Below are positions 22,636 to 32,097 of a stretch of 64,000 bases of DNA, in pieces. The notes under the pieces are model-generated. The model saw only the letters and a list, made by a program, of their open reading frames with translations, searched no databases and was not told the DNA's origin. The stretch spans positions 1 through 64,000 of the forward strand of contig WEDG01002550.1 in NCBI GenBank assembly GCA_017591395.1. The letters are read 5' to 3'. The stretch is from Schistocephalus solidus (lineage: Eukaryota > Platyhelminthes > Cestoda > Diphyllobothriidea > Diphyllobothriidae). The number at the start of each line of letters is the position of its first letter. Within the stretch, counting starts at the first letter, position 1. A program made the translations under genes and the position numbers.

Positions 22636-23262
22636 TTATTCAAAAATCCGGGAAGCTCGGCACTCTCTTTATAAATGAGTTTGGAATACGTCAGTCCCCA
22701 AAGAGTGCGAGATTTGTGGATGAATTGTTTGCTTACGAATTAGTTCTAAGGAGAAATCAATGGTGCTGATAACATTGAATGAGGATGCCTGAAAAGTCGG
22801 AACCGGTTCAGCTTCCCACGTAAGATGATTTGCAAAGAACGCCCTTAAGAATTCTGCCTTGTCAGAGTCTTTAAGAACTAAGTTCTTGGCCTCATTTAGT
22901 AATGGACTATTTCACAACCTCGTTTAGAGGAGGATCGACGGCGGAACAGTTGAACAACAGATTTTGCAGAGTTTGGCTCACTGAGTGCGCAAGATTCCCT
23001 TTGTCTGTCACGTGCAAGATGAATCTTAGAGGCCAATTCAAAAATCTATGCAATCCTTAGATGTACAGATAACGAACTAGTAAATTGATCATTTAACTGT
23101 TTCATAAATTTCTTTTGTCTTGGCATAAGAAAGTGAGGAACGGGGGATTCCGAAGCGTAGGGCTTGAAAATTGTGGACTGACATGAAGTTACAAAGACTT
23201 GCTTCGTCGTTCACGGAGAAGAGATGCTGCCAGTCCAATGAGTCCAAAAAGTTATTAAATTA
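22636..23262 (-). mobile_element. LINE lineage B fragment (endonuclease-RT linker)
   Basis: Homologous on the minus strand to about 7070-7725 of the reference B copy: the CCGGGAAGCTCGGCACTCTC block, the AACATTGAATGAGGATGCCTGAAAA block, the TGATTTGCAAAGAACGC block and the GAGATGCTGCCAGTCCAATGAGTCC block occur in the same order. It has small deletions and is truncated at both ends, abutting lineage A at 22632. Confidence 0.75.
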
Positions 23263-23302
23263 ATTAAAAAAGAAATTCATATTCAAGGAAGATGGCGTGC
23301 GC

Positions 23303-23738
23303 TCATTCGACGGCTGATATAACTGTCCTAACGTATACGGCCACTCCAACTCCCTGTCTATTTTCTCGGTTTCTTCGAAATAGTTGGTATCCATTTATCA
23401 AAACCTCGCTATCCACGATTTCGGCTTTGAGCCATGTTTCCGTGATGGCAACGGATCAGCCATTTCTTGTTTCAAGTTATTTATCTCTTCTCCAACAATA
23501 GGAATTTCTGTAGGAGACTTAAACACCCCATGCCCTTTTCGTCCTCATAGGTGACATTCCTTAGTTTTATCAAGCTTTTTGCCCGCTTGGCAGGAGGAGA
23601 AGTAGTAACTGAATATATGTCTTTGCCATCTTTTCCTGTTTGTATACAATTTGTTTTGTCAATTTTCCGTGTGAATGTGGCGAAGCCGAAAGGTGGGTCG
23701 CCAAATGTTTTTTCGGCGAGGGTTGGACCCCCGACCAC
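23303..23738 (-). mobile_element. Endonuclease fragment of another LINE, with upstream coding remnant
   Basis: Minus strand 23452-23303 reads VAITETWLKAEIVDSEVLI followed by GYQLFRRNRENRQGVGVAVY. This is the EEP endonuclease pattern ITETWL ... GY-LFR-DR--R-GGGVAIY of Jockey/CR1-type LINEs, clearly distinct from lineages A and B. Upstream on the same strand an 85-codon frame (23738-23481) is unrecognised and may be the end of ORF1 or a linker (KRAKSLIKLRNVTYEDE). The endonuclease lacks its later GDFN and SDH motifs here. Confidence 0.6.
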
Positions 23739-23822
23739 GGCACCAATTTTGTTTTCTCCGTGCAGATAAATCCTGAGCGTCTATGTTTCCATACCACTTT
23801 CAATTCTTTGCGAATGCACTAA

Positions 23823-24224
23823 ATTTATAAATCTTCTTAAATAAATGTGCTAGGGTTCAATAATATTCAGTAGTCAGACTTCAAGAAGCATGCAAAGACT
23901 CAGCCTTTGTTGAAACGTTTCCTTTCCCTATTGAGAGCAGATTACAGCAACACACCGCTGACGTGAATTCTGGAGGCATGTGAACCTTGAAGCTTGTATT
24001 TCTCGTATTGATAACGTCCAGGACGTGTTATAATACTCAGTGAAGAAATATTTGGATATCCGCAGAATCGTCAATCCAAGCAAATAACTCCCAAATTAAG
24101 AAACTGAACAATCCACTCAAGAGTTATTACAAATAAACGTGTCTTCTACACTATGGTAGAGACTAAAACGTCGTTAACTCTTAGGAGCTGAAATTCGAAA
24201 GCAATTTCAAACTTGGCTCGATTT
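23823..24224. other. No recognisable feature
   Basis: Unannotated stretch between a LINE fragment and the tandem repeat beside the gypsy element; nothing coding or repeated was noticed. Confidence 0.4.
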
Positions 24225-24345
24225 CCGCTAAGGTTATTTATGTGAAAGTGATTTTTTAACACCGCGCGAAGGCTATTTATGTGAAAGTGATTTTTAAACA
24301 GCCCACTTATTTTAGTGAAAGGGATTTTTAAACACCCCGCTTGTT
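24225..24345. repeat. Tandem repeat, about 3 x 38 bp, beside the gypsy element
   Basis: Three degenerate units of TATTTATGTGAAAGTGATTT followed by TTAAACACC-C (starting near 24232, 24272 and 24311). The third has TAGTGAAAGGGATTTTTAAACACCCCGC. It lies just beyond the 3' end of the gypsy coding region and could be part of its 3' UTR or LTR. Confidence 0.65.
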
Positions 24346-24578
24346 TCCGCCTGTCCTGTACGTTTCATTGTCCCCCTCGTAAGTTTGGACACGGGTCTCA
24401 GTGATAACGTCGACAGTAGGTGCTGGGATAACTACTTAAACAGCTACAGGGAGGACTTGATCGCTGGGTAATATGGGTTGTGTGTCTGGTAAACATGGGG
24501 GAGGTCAACCGTGGTATGGTTTGAGTTTAGAAAAGTGGGCTGTAAATAGGGTCACCTGGGGTTGTAACGCATCCCTAA

Positions 24579-25808
24579 TCAGGAAGTTGACAGGGGAAAA
24601 GTGTCTGAAATGACGAAGGGGCCTCGCCAAGGGTGGTGGGACTTAGAGGCTGTGCCACGGGGTGGTACTGTGTTGAAGTGTAAGACTAAGTCGCCAGTTT
24701 GGAAGGGTTGTCCCAAACATGTACGGTCGTAGTTCGTCTTTTGATGTGTCACAGCGGCTTGTATCGAGGACCGGGCTGCATTACGTGCTTGTCGAATAAC
24801 TTGACGTAGGCGTGTGCCGTATTCAGTGGTAAACATTGGGCCTGCAGTTTGTAGAGGATGGGTTAAATCACTTGGAAGGCGTAAGTTGCGACCTGTGTTC
24901 AAGAAATGTGTGCAAAGCCGGTAGTGGAGTGTATTGAACTGCGGTAAGCTAGTAAGCAGAACGGAAGGTGGATGTCCCAATCGTGTTCATGATCTTCTTG
25001 TAGAAAAGCTATTTGTGTGTTTTTAAGTGTACGGTTGGTTCTCTAGTAGTTGACAAACTTCTCGAAATAGCTGGGAATCGAAATGAGAACCGCAATCGGA
25101 ATTGAATGCCAGGGGTGAGCCCCAACGGCTAACCCATTCGCGGGTTATGGCGTTTGCCAAGGATTGGGCGTCTTGATGCAACAAGGGTATAGCTTCGACA
25201 CATTTAGTGAAATAGTCTATCATGACTAATATGTACTCGTTACCCCGTACATATATTGGCAGAGGTCCGATAATGGCTTGGCCGACGCGTTCGCCCGTGA
25301 ACCCAGTTATCATCGGTTGCATGGGTACCCTCGGGGATGGGATAGGGGATTTAAATGTAGCGCACATGTTGCAAGATTCAAAAACTGTGAAACAGACGAC
25401 CGATGTTGTGGCCACCAGAACCGCGTTCAAGCTGCCAGCTCTGTTTGTTTCTGTCCTCTGTGTCCTAACTCCTTTTGGAGGTTTTTCAGTACACTTTCGA
25501 CAAACGAGCCAGGTACTACGGGACGTAACCGTGTTGTATGTTGTTCTCGGTGAAAAAAATATGTCGTTTTCTAGTGTGAGGTTTGGCCAATGATTGAGGA
25601 GTCTCGCGCCTTGGCTGGAACCGAGCATCTCTTGCAAATTCGGCTTATTCCTACCCTGTAGAATGTGTCGGTATATAACGGACGTGTCTGGGTCTGTCTG
25701 TTGGTTTGAAGACCAGAAATCTCGTGTCTGTTCGTCTACATTGATTGCTTTCATTATGGGTTCTGGAGTTTCATCGTTAGGTGTTGCAGTGTGACCTAGG
25801 TGAAACAA
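24579..25808 (-). pseudogene. Gypsy integrase and C-terminal tail
   Basis: Frame 25808-25023 carries the start and catalytic core: GERVGQAIIGPLPIYVRGNE, YILVMIDYFTKCVEAIPLL, VSRWGSPLAFNSDCGSHFDS and FREVCQLLE. The SDCG Asp (second catalytic acid) is present. The first, expected just before the IGPLP block (usually a MDI-GPLP pattern), appears to be Ala. Frame 24980-24579 holds the C-terminal domain (YGTRLRQVIRQARNAARSS, FQTGDLVLHFNTV and a closing HHPWRGPFVI), the GPF module of chromatin-binding integrases. The join between the frames near 25000 is broken. Confidence 0.85.
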
Positions 25809-26414
25809 AGTGTCTGCATTCGTATGCTTTGAACCTGGGCGGCATTGGCATTCAAAGTCAAAGTCTTGTAGGATTTCTTGCCAACGGGCAAACTGGTCCA
25901 GTGGATCTTTGAATGACTGTTGCCATTTGAGTGCTTTGTGGTCGGTGCGTAGCAGGAAGTGCTTGCCTCTGAGGAAGTGTTGAAATTGTTGAACGAACGT
26001 AACTATAGCCAGTTATTCCCGTCGGAACGTGCAGTGGTTTCGTTGTGTCTTCGGTAGAGTGTTGCTGGCGAAGCAGATGGGGTGTTCTAACCCATGGTTA
26101 TCGGTCTGGGAGAGGTCGGCTCCCATTGCGAAACCACTAGCGTCAGTGTCTAGTATGAAAGGTGGAGCGTTGGTTTGTGTATTTGGTAACGGGCACTGAA
26201 CAGAGTACTGATTTCAGTGTATGGAAAGCCTCGTCGCATTCAGAGGTCCACTTAAAAGACTGCCTTTCTCTGTCAGTTCATGGAGAGGTGAGGCTTAACA
26301 TGTGAAACTGCGGATGAATCGGCGGTAGTAGGACGCTAGACCGACGAAACTCCTCGCTTGAGTCTGGTTCAGCGGTGTCGGCCAGTTTTGAATTTGGTTT
26401 ATCTTTTCTGGGAT
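25795..26414 (-). pseudogene. Gypsy RNase H domain
   Basis: Degrades the RNA strand during reverse transcription. Minus-strand pieces in several frames give FILDTDASGFAMGADLSQ (catalytic Asp), EHPICFASNTLPKTQRN, FVQQFQHFLRGKHFLLRTDH (the RTDH motif), KALKWQQSFKDPLDQFARWQ and GSKHTNADTLFHLGH. The last normally reads N-ADALSR. Order and spacing are right but the frame changes at least twice. Confidence 0.8.
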
Positions 26415-27234
26415 TTAAGCAATCTGTCCTGATGATACCCGATAGCCCAGAAAGCATACTTCTGGTCTTACAAACACGCATTTGCTAGGGTTCAGTGTCA
26501 GACCCACGTCTCTGAGGGCTGTGAGGACTAGGTTTAGGTTGGCGTTTTGTTCGCTTATAGTGCAGCCGAAAATGATATTATCGTCTAAGTAGATGAAACA
26601 AGTGTGGGGGAATAGATGCCAGAGGGCCTGCTGCACGAGGTGTTGGAACGCTGCGGCAGCATTACATAATCCGAAAGGGAGTGTCTGGAACTCAAAAAGG
26701 CCTTGGGGTACCGTGAACGCGGTTTTGTGTCGATCCTTAGGGTCTTTTTTAACCTGCCAGTATCTGGACTTGAGATCCAAGGTTGAAAACCATCTTGCGC
26801 CGCCTAGGGTGCCTAGTGTATCATCAATACGGGGTAACGGAAAAGAGTCACATACGATAACCGCGTTTAGCCGTCGGTAGTCGACGCAAAACCGTAGTTT
26901 ATCGTCTTTCTTGGAGACGAGGGCCATGGGTGATGCCCATAGCGGAGATGAGGGGCGGATAATGTCTGCGTTCAATTGTTTGTCTAACAGCTTCTTGACT
27001 TCGGCTTTTTAATGATGTGGCGGGGTGGTTGCCACAGTGGCTGGCGGAACCTGTATCGATCAAATGACGCGTTAAATTTGTGCGTCCGATTTCTGAAGGT
27101 GCCCAGGCAAACGATTCGGGGAATGCTTGCAGAAGAGACTTGAGTTCTGTCAGATGGTGGGGGTCTACATCGGAAATTTGGGATAACAGTTTGTCAATAT
27201 TTGTTGGTTGGAACGTTACTGCTGCAATCACCAC
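26415..27234 (-). pseudogene. Gypsy reverse transcriptase
   Basis: The 27234-26899 frame holds the tether before RT (LLQAFPESFAWAPSEIGRTN and a following HLIDTG). The 26975-26415 frame holds the RT core: IIRPSSPLWASPMALVSKKD, LRFCVDYRRLNAV, WFSTLDLKSRYWQV (motif A Asp intact), FEFQTLPFGLCNAAAAFQ, CFIYLDDNIIF (catalytic YLDD intact) and LNPSKCVFVRPEVCFLGYRV. This is an unmistakable Ty3/gypsy RT and the best-kept part of the element. A frame break separates it from the RNase H that follows. Confidence 0.9.
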
Positions 27235-27479
27235 TTCATATATCTGATCGGGGTTCGTCTCTGTCGATATTCTTTTACTGGTCAGTGTATTTCTTAAGGC
27301 TTAACTTTCGGTCTTTGACGTGTATAATACCGTCTGCTTGGAGAGGAAATCGCCCCTAGTATGAAATCCGAATAAAGGTTGGGGGTGACTAAGAAGCCAT
27401 GTTGGATCGTTGTAGAGCCGAGCCACACCGACAACTGTATCTTACCCGTGATTGTCATCGGGGTATTATTGGCAGTCTT

Positions 27480-27660
27480 AGGGTTCGGTCTAGTTCAAGG
27501 TCTGATTGCCATCGTGTATATGGATGGAGGGATCGTCGAGGCCTTTACGACAGAAAAATTAGCTCCCATATCGATAAGTGCTCGTTTTTTATATCCCGCG
27601 TGGTCAATATCTACGGTCGTGATGGAAATATTGAGGTTATCTGGGCGCAAGCAGGGATAA
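27480..27660 (-). pseudogene. Gypsy aspartic protease fragment
   Basis: Minus strand reads NLNISITTVDIDHAGYKKRA then LIDMGANFSVVKAST. This is the retropepsin active-site region, in which the catalytic D-T/S-G is D-M-G (codons at 27564-27572). The Thr/Ser-to-Met change should disable catalysis in retropepsins. The plus-strand frames at 27379-27731 are shadows. Confidence 0.7.
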
Positions 27661-27815
27661 CATATCAAAACTTACAGTTGGAGTTGTGTCCGCATCGAAG
27701 GGCTCGGGATCCGAAAGTGGCACAATATTGACAACCCGGGTGGTAGTTCAGGAACCGGACTGGCAGTTGACGAGTCTATCGAGCTGGTACGTCAGGTAGA
27801 GTGTTGCTGACACGG

Positions 27816-28220
27816 CTATGTATGTTCTGTCCGTCTGCGTGTGTCTGAAAATCGTCGTACCTCTTGCATTGACGAATTGCTGCCACCAGACTTGGTGGTG
27901 GGTGTAAGATGGAAATGTTTGTGGCAGTACGATTGGGAAGGCCTGTCACAAATTGGTGGAGTATGAGTTATTATCGATCGACCTGTGGTAGGTTGGGGGT
28001 AAGCAAGGGATGCTAAGTGTCCGAGTTCTCGGGCAAATTCTTCTACAGATTGGTAGCGAGTCTGGCAAAGGATCGCGAAACGTTGATTGGCAGTCCCCGG
28101 AGTTGACTGGTTGTCGAGGAGGGTGGAAAGCAGAGCGGTGGCCGTAGAAAACGGGGTGTTAATATTAACTCCTGCAGTAAGGGCAAGTTTGCGGGTTGGA
28201 GGAGAGAGGAATCTTAACAT
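27816..28220 (-). pseudogene. Gypsy gag fragment
   Basis: A 134-codon minus frame: TALLSTLLDNQSTPGTANQR, RYQSVEEFARELGHLASLAYP, then a decaying tail. The 'F-L-Q--GESV-EFA-EL--LA--AYP' pattern is typical of gypsy gag just after the capsid core. No CCHC zinc knuckle was seen downstream. The N-terminal part (28220-28430) is in other frames and uncertain. Confidence 0.65.
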
Positions 28221-28435
28221 ATAACGGGTGTGGTTGGTTGGGGGAACGTCGGAGAGGAATAATGAGAGTTCGATCAGCCATTCCTGAAGGTTTTGGCCCG
28301 GTTGGTAAGCATCAGGGGCTAGAAGGGGGCGGGGCGGCTGCCTGTCTTATGCGTAGGACGTTTCTGAGTGTGGGATGTTTGGGGCTGTACAAGAGGTGAG
28401 TAGGTGTTGACACCAGCTGCCACCAATATAGCGTT

Positions 28436-28545
28436 CTTCTTCCTTTCGTCGCTAGGTTTTTGACTCTCACCTTCGATATAAGACACCGATCCAGAGGACG
28501 ACGCTTCACAGTCCAATAGTGCAGGCTCTGTAAGAGATCTACCAT
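28436..28545 (-). repeat. Dispersed coding repeat (SEASSS repeat), copy 2
   Basis: Minus-strand reading LDCEASSSGSVSYIEGESQK then PSDERKKN. It shares about 105 bases with 19890-20000 in the same frame. It lies between the gypsy gag and a tRNA-like repeat unit, and may be the gypsy's own N-terminal gag or an older insertion. Confidence 0.55.
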
Positions 28546-28586
28546 ATCCGATTACTTTATTTGACCCACTTGTGGAAAAACTCGGC

Positions 28587-28668
28587 GGCCTCGGTGGGAT
28601 TTGATCCCATGCCAGCAAGGGGAAGGCTTTAGTACAGCCAACGCTCTAGCCAACTGAGCTACGAGGCC
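28587..28668 (-). tRNA. tRNA-like sequence (possible class II, anticodon-position ACT)
   Basis: The 82-nt minus-strand sequence folds as a cloverleaf: acceptor stem GGCCTCG/CGAGGCC (7 of 7), D-arm GCTC...GAGC, anticodon stem GGCT/AGCC with loop GTACTAA, a variable region of about 14 nt (TTCCCCTTGCTGGC), and T-arm TGGGATCAAATCCCA. A-box TAGCTCAGTTGG is excellent; the B-box is damaged here (GATCAAATC in place of GTTCGAATC). TTTTT, a Pol III terminator, follows at 28580-28576. The long variable arm hints at a Ser-type ancestor. Most likely the promoter head of a SINE-like repeat rather than a working tRNA gene; there is no encoded CCA. Confidence 0.55.
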
Positions 28669-28890
28669 CCATCGGGAGCCGTGAGTTTAATCACACTTTG
28701 GTCAAGTTACCCGCCCAGCCTACTGCAACGTATGGAATCCACCAATCCTGATACAGCAAGCTGACTGCCCAAGCAGGATTTCCTAAGCAATCATTCTAGA
28801 ATCCATCAGATGACTACCAGGCACAATTAATAAGTAGAGGATTTCGGCAGATTTGAATAATTCATTTGACCCACTTATGAAAAAAGCGGC

Positions 28891-28938
28891 GGCCTCGGTG
28901 GGATTCGAACCCACGCCAGCAAGAGGAAGGCTTTAGTA
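28891..28938 (-). tRNA. Partial tRNA-like head (3' half)
   Basis: Minus strand from TACTAAAGCC through the variable region to GTGGGTTCGAATCCCACCGAGGCC. The T-arm and B-box are perfect here, unlike in the neighbour. The D-arm half is missing, replaced by unrelated sequence beyond 28938. It ends in GCCGCTTTTTTC, a Pol III-type terminator. Confidence 0.65.
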
Positions 28939-29775
28939 AGTCTCGAAGGTTCGGGATATCTTCCGATCTTGCACAACTTTGGGGTCTTGTTTCCCTAAGC
29001 TGTTATTCCCACATGAAGCAGTTCTGTAGTCGGCTAGAATTCGTTGTAAAGCAAAAGCTACTTGAATTCCTATTTCTGAAATATTTCCAAGCGAGAAAAA
29101 AATCATAGAGACGCGCAAAATAATTTTACACGTATAATTCCAGTGGAAACTTCAGAGGCAGTGACTGGAAAGTAGTATCGAGGTCCAACTAGTCCCTGTT
29201 AGAGCGCAGATATTTTTCGTTGTCATGACTTTGATTGCGACTCACAAGAAGCTCCTGGCGAAAAAAGTGAAGAAGCTACCGCGTTCACTGGAGACAAAGC
29301 TTGATTCACATATGTAGACACGTATGTTCATAAGCGATGTAGTTATAGTGTCCTTTGTTACTCAGCATTTGCCTCCAAAGGCGAGGTTTAAATATTTAAA
29401 TATGCCGCGACATAGTAATCGCATCAGATAGTTTGTCCCATGAAGAGACAACGTGATTCATGGATATCTCAAAAGCGAATATCTACGAAGACATTTATTT
29501 CAACATTCAGCGAAACACAAAAATTTAACTGTAGTAGCACGGCCAGGCTTGCTATATCGTTAGAACAATATGCGCAACGGGCAATCCATAAGTATAATAT
29601 CGATTATTTTTGTAGTGAACCCTCGGGTATTAGCACTTTCGAAATGACAGGCAATCAATATGTGAGGAAATTGAGCAAGCAGTGGAAAAGGCTCCTTTTG
29701 CAGAAGTCCAGGTGTGCCTCAGTAAAGCTGAAATCAAATAGTCTACCCATGTTCGACCGTCGTAGTCCGACGATG
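28939..29775. other. No recognised feature; one 130-codon plus-strand frame
   Basis: 29440-29832 (+) is open for 130 codons, starting MKRQRDSWISQKRISTKTF and rich in Ser/Arg, with no motif I recognise. Its last codons run into the R3 repeat, which argues against a real gene. The rest of the stretch holds nothing I can name. Confidence 0.35.
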
Positions 29776-30135
29776 GCCACCGTATGCTCCATGGAAGGGT
29801 GGAGGAGGAACGGTGACTTGCGCGTGAATTAGTTTTCAGTGATAATAGCCTTGCACTGCATCTACCGCACTCTCTCCTTCTCCCCCACCTGAACCCGGTG
29901 TCAAGACAGAGTCAAGAAGACCAGAGGCGGGAGAGGACGCAGGTGGCTGGCGCGGCCGGGTTCCCCTAAGTCCTAGCCACCCCTAGGCGTGCCACCACAC
30001 CTCAAATGTTCGGCATTTGTTAGCGGAGCGGAAACTGAATAACACATGCCATGCCCTGATGTGGCCCCCGTGTTGGTCCAACACATTTACCACGTGGCCC
30101 GTTTAGGGGCACTCTACCCAGGTATAAGATGCTGG
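29776..30135 (+). repeat. GC-rich dispersed repeat R3, copy 1
   Basis: Begins CCACCGTATGCTCCATGGAAGGG and contains GCATCTACCGCACTCTCTCC, CGGTGTCAAGACAGAGTCAAGA, GGTGGCTGGCGCGGCCGGG and GCCACCACACC. It ends near CCACGTGGCCCG. Other copies are at 32098-32405 (-), 35155-35300 (+), 36200-36560 (-), 50185-50740 (+) and 55960-56515 (+). GC content is well above the surroundings. No coding frame is shared between copies and no Pol III box is obvious, so the class is unknown. Confidence 0.8.
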
Positions 30136-30198
30136 TATGTAGCGAGTTTCAATTGATATCTCCAACCTTCTTATTAAATAGTCAGCAATTTTCTTGAG

Positions 30199-30510
30199 CT
30201 AATAAGATAATTCTACTCCGTCTTCCTCGCAAATTACAGCAGCTAAACGAAACTCCAGCGTCCTGTTGATATGTTCGACAAGAAGACAGTCCCTGACAAA
30301 CCATAGTAACTCTTTAACCAGGGACCTACAGAAAATTTGTACATCTGACGGCTTTCCGCGGCCATAATAAATTCGAACAAAAAATATTTCACTTACAAAG
30401 GGCTCCATTATTCTACCAAGAATCCGCCAAAACTCGCGCTTAGTTTTCTTATCAGTCGGGAGTCCATCAATAGCTAAATAAGTTATAACCTTAGTGCCTA
30501 TTAGACGCAT
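30199..30510 (-). pseudogene. Fragment of a transposase-like protein
   Basis: A 103-codon minus frame reads YLAIDGLPTDKKTKREFWRI, LGRIMEPFVSEIFFV, GRGKPSDVQIF, LVKELLWFVRDCLL and LAAVICEEDG. I associate the pattern 'IDGLP--K----FWPIL--I--PF---I--G--KP-----F---V-E--L ... ICDAPAR' with a transposase-derived protein found in many invertebrate genomes. Here it stops just where the ICDAPAR motif should be (ICEEDG). It is flanked by R3 and a gypsy fragment. Family assignment is from memory of the pattern. Confidence 0.45.
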
Positions 30511-30549
30511 GGAAGGGTTTTGAAACTTCTGAGTTAAATGCTTCCCAAG

Positions 30550-30710
30550 TCCTAAATGAACTTAATCACCAGTGCTCATTGCCGTTACCGTCGAAACATA
30601 TCTTGCCCAACACCCGTATGGACGACCTCCTAACCTCCATGGCAGGGAATAAATTCTTCACTACCCTTGACCTGTCCTCAAGGTGTTGGCAGATTACAGA
30701 AGGGACGTTT
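30550..30710 (+). pseudogene. Ty3/gypsy RT fragment
   Basis: Plus strand reads RMDDLLTSMAGNKFFTTLDL then SSRCWQITEGT, the motif A neighbourhood of a gypsy reverse transcriptase (normally 'DDLL--L-GAK-FS-LDL-SGYWQI'). It does not come from the 24-28 kb element, whose equivalent is IDDTLGTLGGARWFSTLDLK. Too short to say more. Confidence 0.7.
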
Positions 30711-30769
30711 TTTACTGTCTAAACTTTTAACCAGTTGTACCCTTAACCACTTAAGTACTCTGAGGCAGC

Positions 30770-31290
30770 TTGAACACTCTCGGTGCAGCAGTCATCGAGA
30801 TGTCTTTTTATTTCTTCCTCTGGCACGCACAGTTTTTTTCAGTCAACGCCATAGCAAGCTGGAATAAGCTACCCAGGAGTATCAAAATTCAGCAAAGCTA
30901 TCTTTTGTTTAAGAGAACTGTCACGGGTTTGATACGTTCAGGACAGCACTCACGAATTTTTGCTGTCAACTTGGTGAAATCTCTCTTCCACTCTGATGGC
31001 GTTAGCTGATTCTCAATCCTTTGCCAGACTTCATGTTGAAAACAATATTGCTGGCTATGCAGTCCATAATCGGCTAATTCCTCAGTCAGCAGCGAGTAAC
31101 CGTTCGCTGACACACCTTTATCTGGTGCAGAAAACCGGATCTATAATACTAAAAGGAGAACGAATACACCGTGCACCTGTGTCAACCCTTCCCCGTCCCA
31201 AACTTTAATCATTCAATGAGCTGCAGTTTTTTCTCCTGAAACACCCTTGACAGAACGGTCAGGAGTTTTTTCACTGTCAGCTTGATCTTC
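30770..31290 (+). mobile_element. LINE B-related C-terminal fragment with 3' UTR hairpin
   Basis: Plus strand gives FFSVNAIASWNKLPRSIKI then SYLLFKRTV, the usual 'RV---WN-LP--I-----SF K-KL' end of CR1-like ORF2. About 300 bases later comes the lineage B hairpin (31221-31279), so it is a short 5'-truncated B-type copy. The intervening sequence is decayed. Confidence 0.6.
31221..31279 (+). repeat. Inverted-repeat hairpin in LINE B 3' UTR (shortened copy)
   Basis: CTGCAGTTTTTTCTCCTGA on the left and TCAGGAGTTTTTTCACTG on the right; TCTCCTGA / TCAGGAG pair. The inner GGAGGC stem of the other copies is replaced by an unrelated 20-odd base loop. Confidence 0.65.
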
Positions 31291-31378
31291 TACTCTATAT
31301 GTCTTTTGACCCTGCCTGCAAACGGGCCATAAATAAACAGTTTAATTAGGGTCTTTAATTTCAGATGAAAGCTCATTT

Positions 31379-32097
31379 ATAAGCCCTCATATCGTATTAG
31401 GTCCTCATTTGCTTTTGCTGTTTATTAAGGCTGGATATTTAAAAAAATTAAACGTGCTCAATCGTTTAATTATTGCTGATGATATCAAATGCCTAGATTC
31501 ATTCTTTAAAATGGCACACAAGCGTTGCTCTGAAAAAATTAACTCCGATCTAGATCAGAGTTACTTACCCTTTCGGAGTGGGGTCCAACATGGCTAATAT
31601 CCCAATGTGTTTTGAATATGATAGGCTATCCAAGCCGCTGATTTTTAACGAAGCAATGCAAATAAATGTTCCAATATGAAGGACTCAGATTGGCATTACT
31701 CCAATAACCTAGAATTATTGCTGCGTGCAGACAGAATTACGACGAAATTCGTTTCAATTTGTGGTTTTCTTTCTAATTATTTTTACCTTTCTGAAATTAG
31801 ATAAGACTTCACCGTCTGTTTGTTTTTTTTTAATCCTTACACATCATGGTTAGTTCTTAGGTTCAATGAACGAATTTGGCCTTGATTCGATTTAAAATTT
31901 CACAATTCGTTTAACTAGAGAACTCTTATCCAGACACATCCCAATGCTACATATTCGAATATATGCTAGTTAACTAATCCGAAATTGCTATGGGTTCGGA
32001 TACTTAAAGGTTACTTCTGTTTCCTTTTTCGCATTAATACCGGTTCAAAGTTTCCTCAGGTTTGAACCATTAACCCTTAATACAGTATTCCTCCTAA
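31379..32097 (+). mobile_element. LINE lineage B fragment, 5' part, interrupted by R3
   Basis: Plus strand from 31379 reads ISPHIVLGPHLLLLFIKAGY and then the intact catalytic motif LIIADDIKCLDSFF (RT motifs B and C). Near 31860 it reads a decayed LFGLMN-A/IEKVQR block, and near 31990 LLWVRILKGYFCFLFRIN, the equivalent of FLWVRRLEAGLCFLFRVN in the reference B copy. It breaks at 32097 where R3 begins in the opposite orientation, and resumes after 32405. Confidence 0.65.

Larger units (their letters stand above)
24440..28430 (-). mobile_element. Decayed Ty3/gypsy LTR retrotransposon (gag-pol)
   Basis: On the minus strand the order is gag, protease, RT, RNase H, integrase, which is the Ty3/gypsy order. 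All domains are in different frames with stops, so the copy is inactive. I could not find matching long terminal repeats at the two ends: upstream of gag lies the SEASSS repeat and a tRNA-like repeat unit, and downstream a short tandem repeat. No tRNA primer-binding site or polypurine tract was recognised. Confidence 0.85.
28546..28938 (-). repeat. tRNA-headed repeat (S1), about 1.2 units in tandem
   Basis: Two tRNA-like heads, complete at 28587-28668 and partial at 28891-28938, are separated by a spacer of about 220 bases containing GATTGCTTAGGAAATCCTGC (reverse complement) and CATACGTTGCAGTA. Each head is followed by TTTTTCCACAAGTGGGTCAAAT or TTTTTTCATAAGTGGGTCAAAT. The same head-spacer order occurs at 63700-64000, so head plus spacer is the repeat unit, with a period of about 305-315 bases. 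Confidence 0.8.

Noticed and set aside
25222..25593. 123-codon plus-strand frame
   Set aside because: Antisense shadow of the gypsy integrase, whose motifs are unmistakable on the minus strand.
28587..28668. Functional nuclear tRNA gene
   Set aside because: Cloverleaf is good but the B-box is damaged, the copy sits in a dispersed repeat unit, and sister copies are truncated or decayed.
29440..29832. 130-codon plus frame as a gene
   Set aside because: Its end lies inside the R3 repeat and no motif or splice signal supports it; mentioned only as an open frame.
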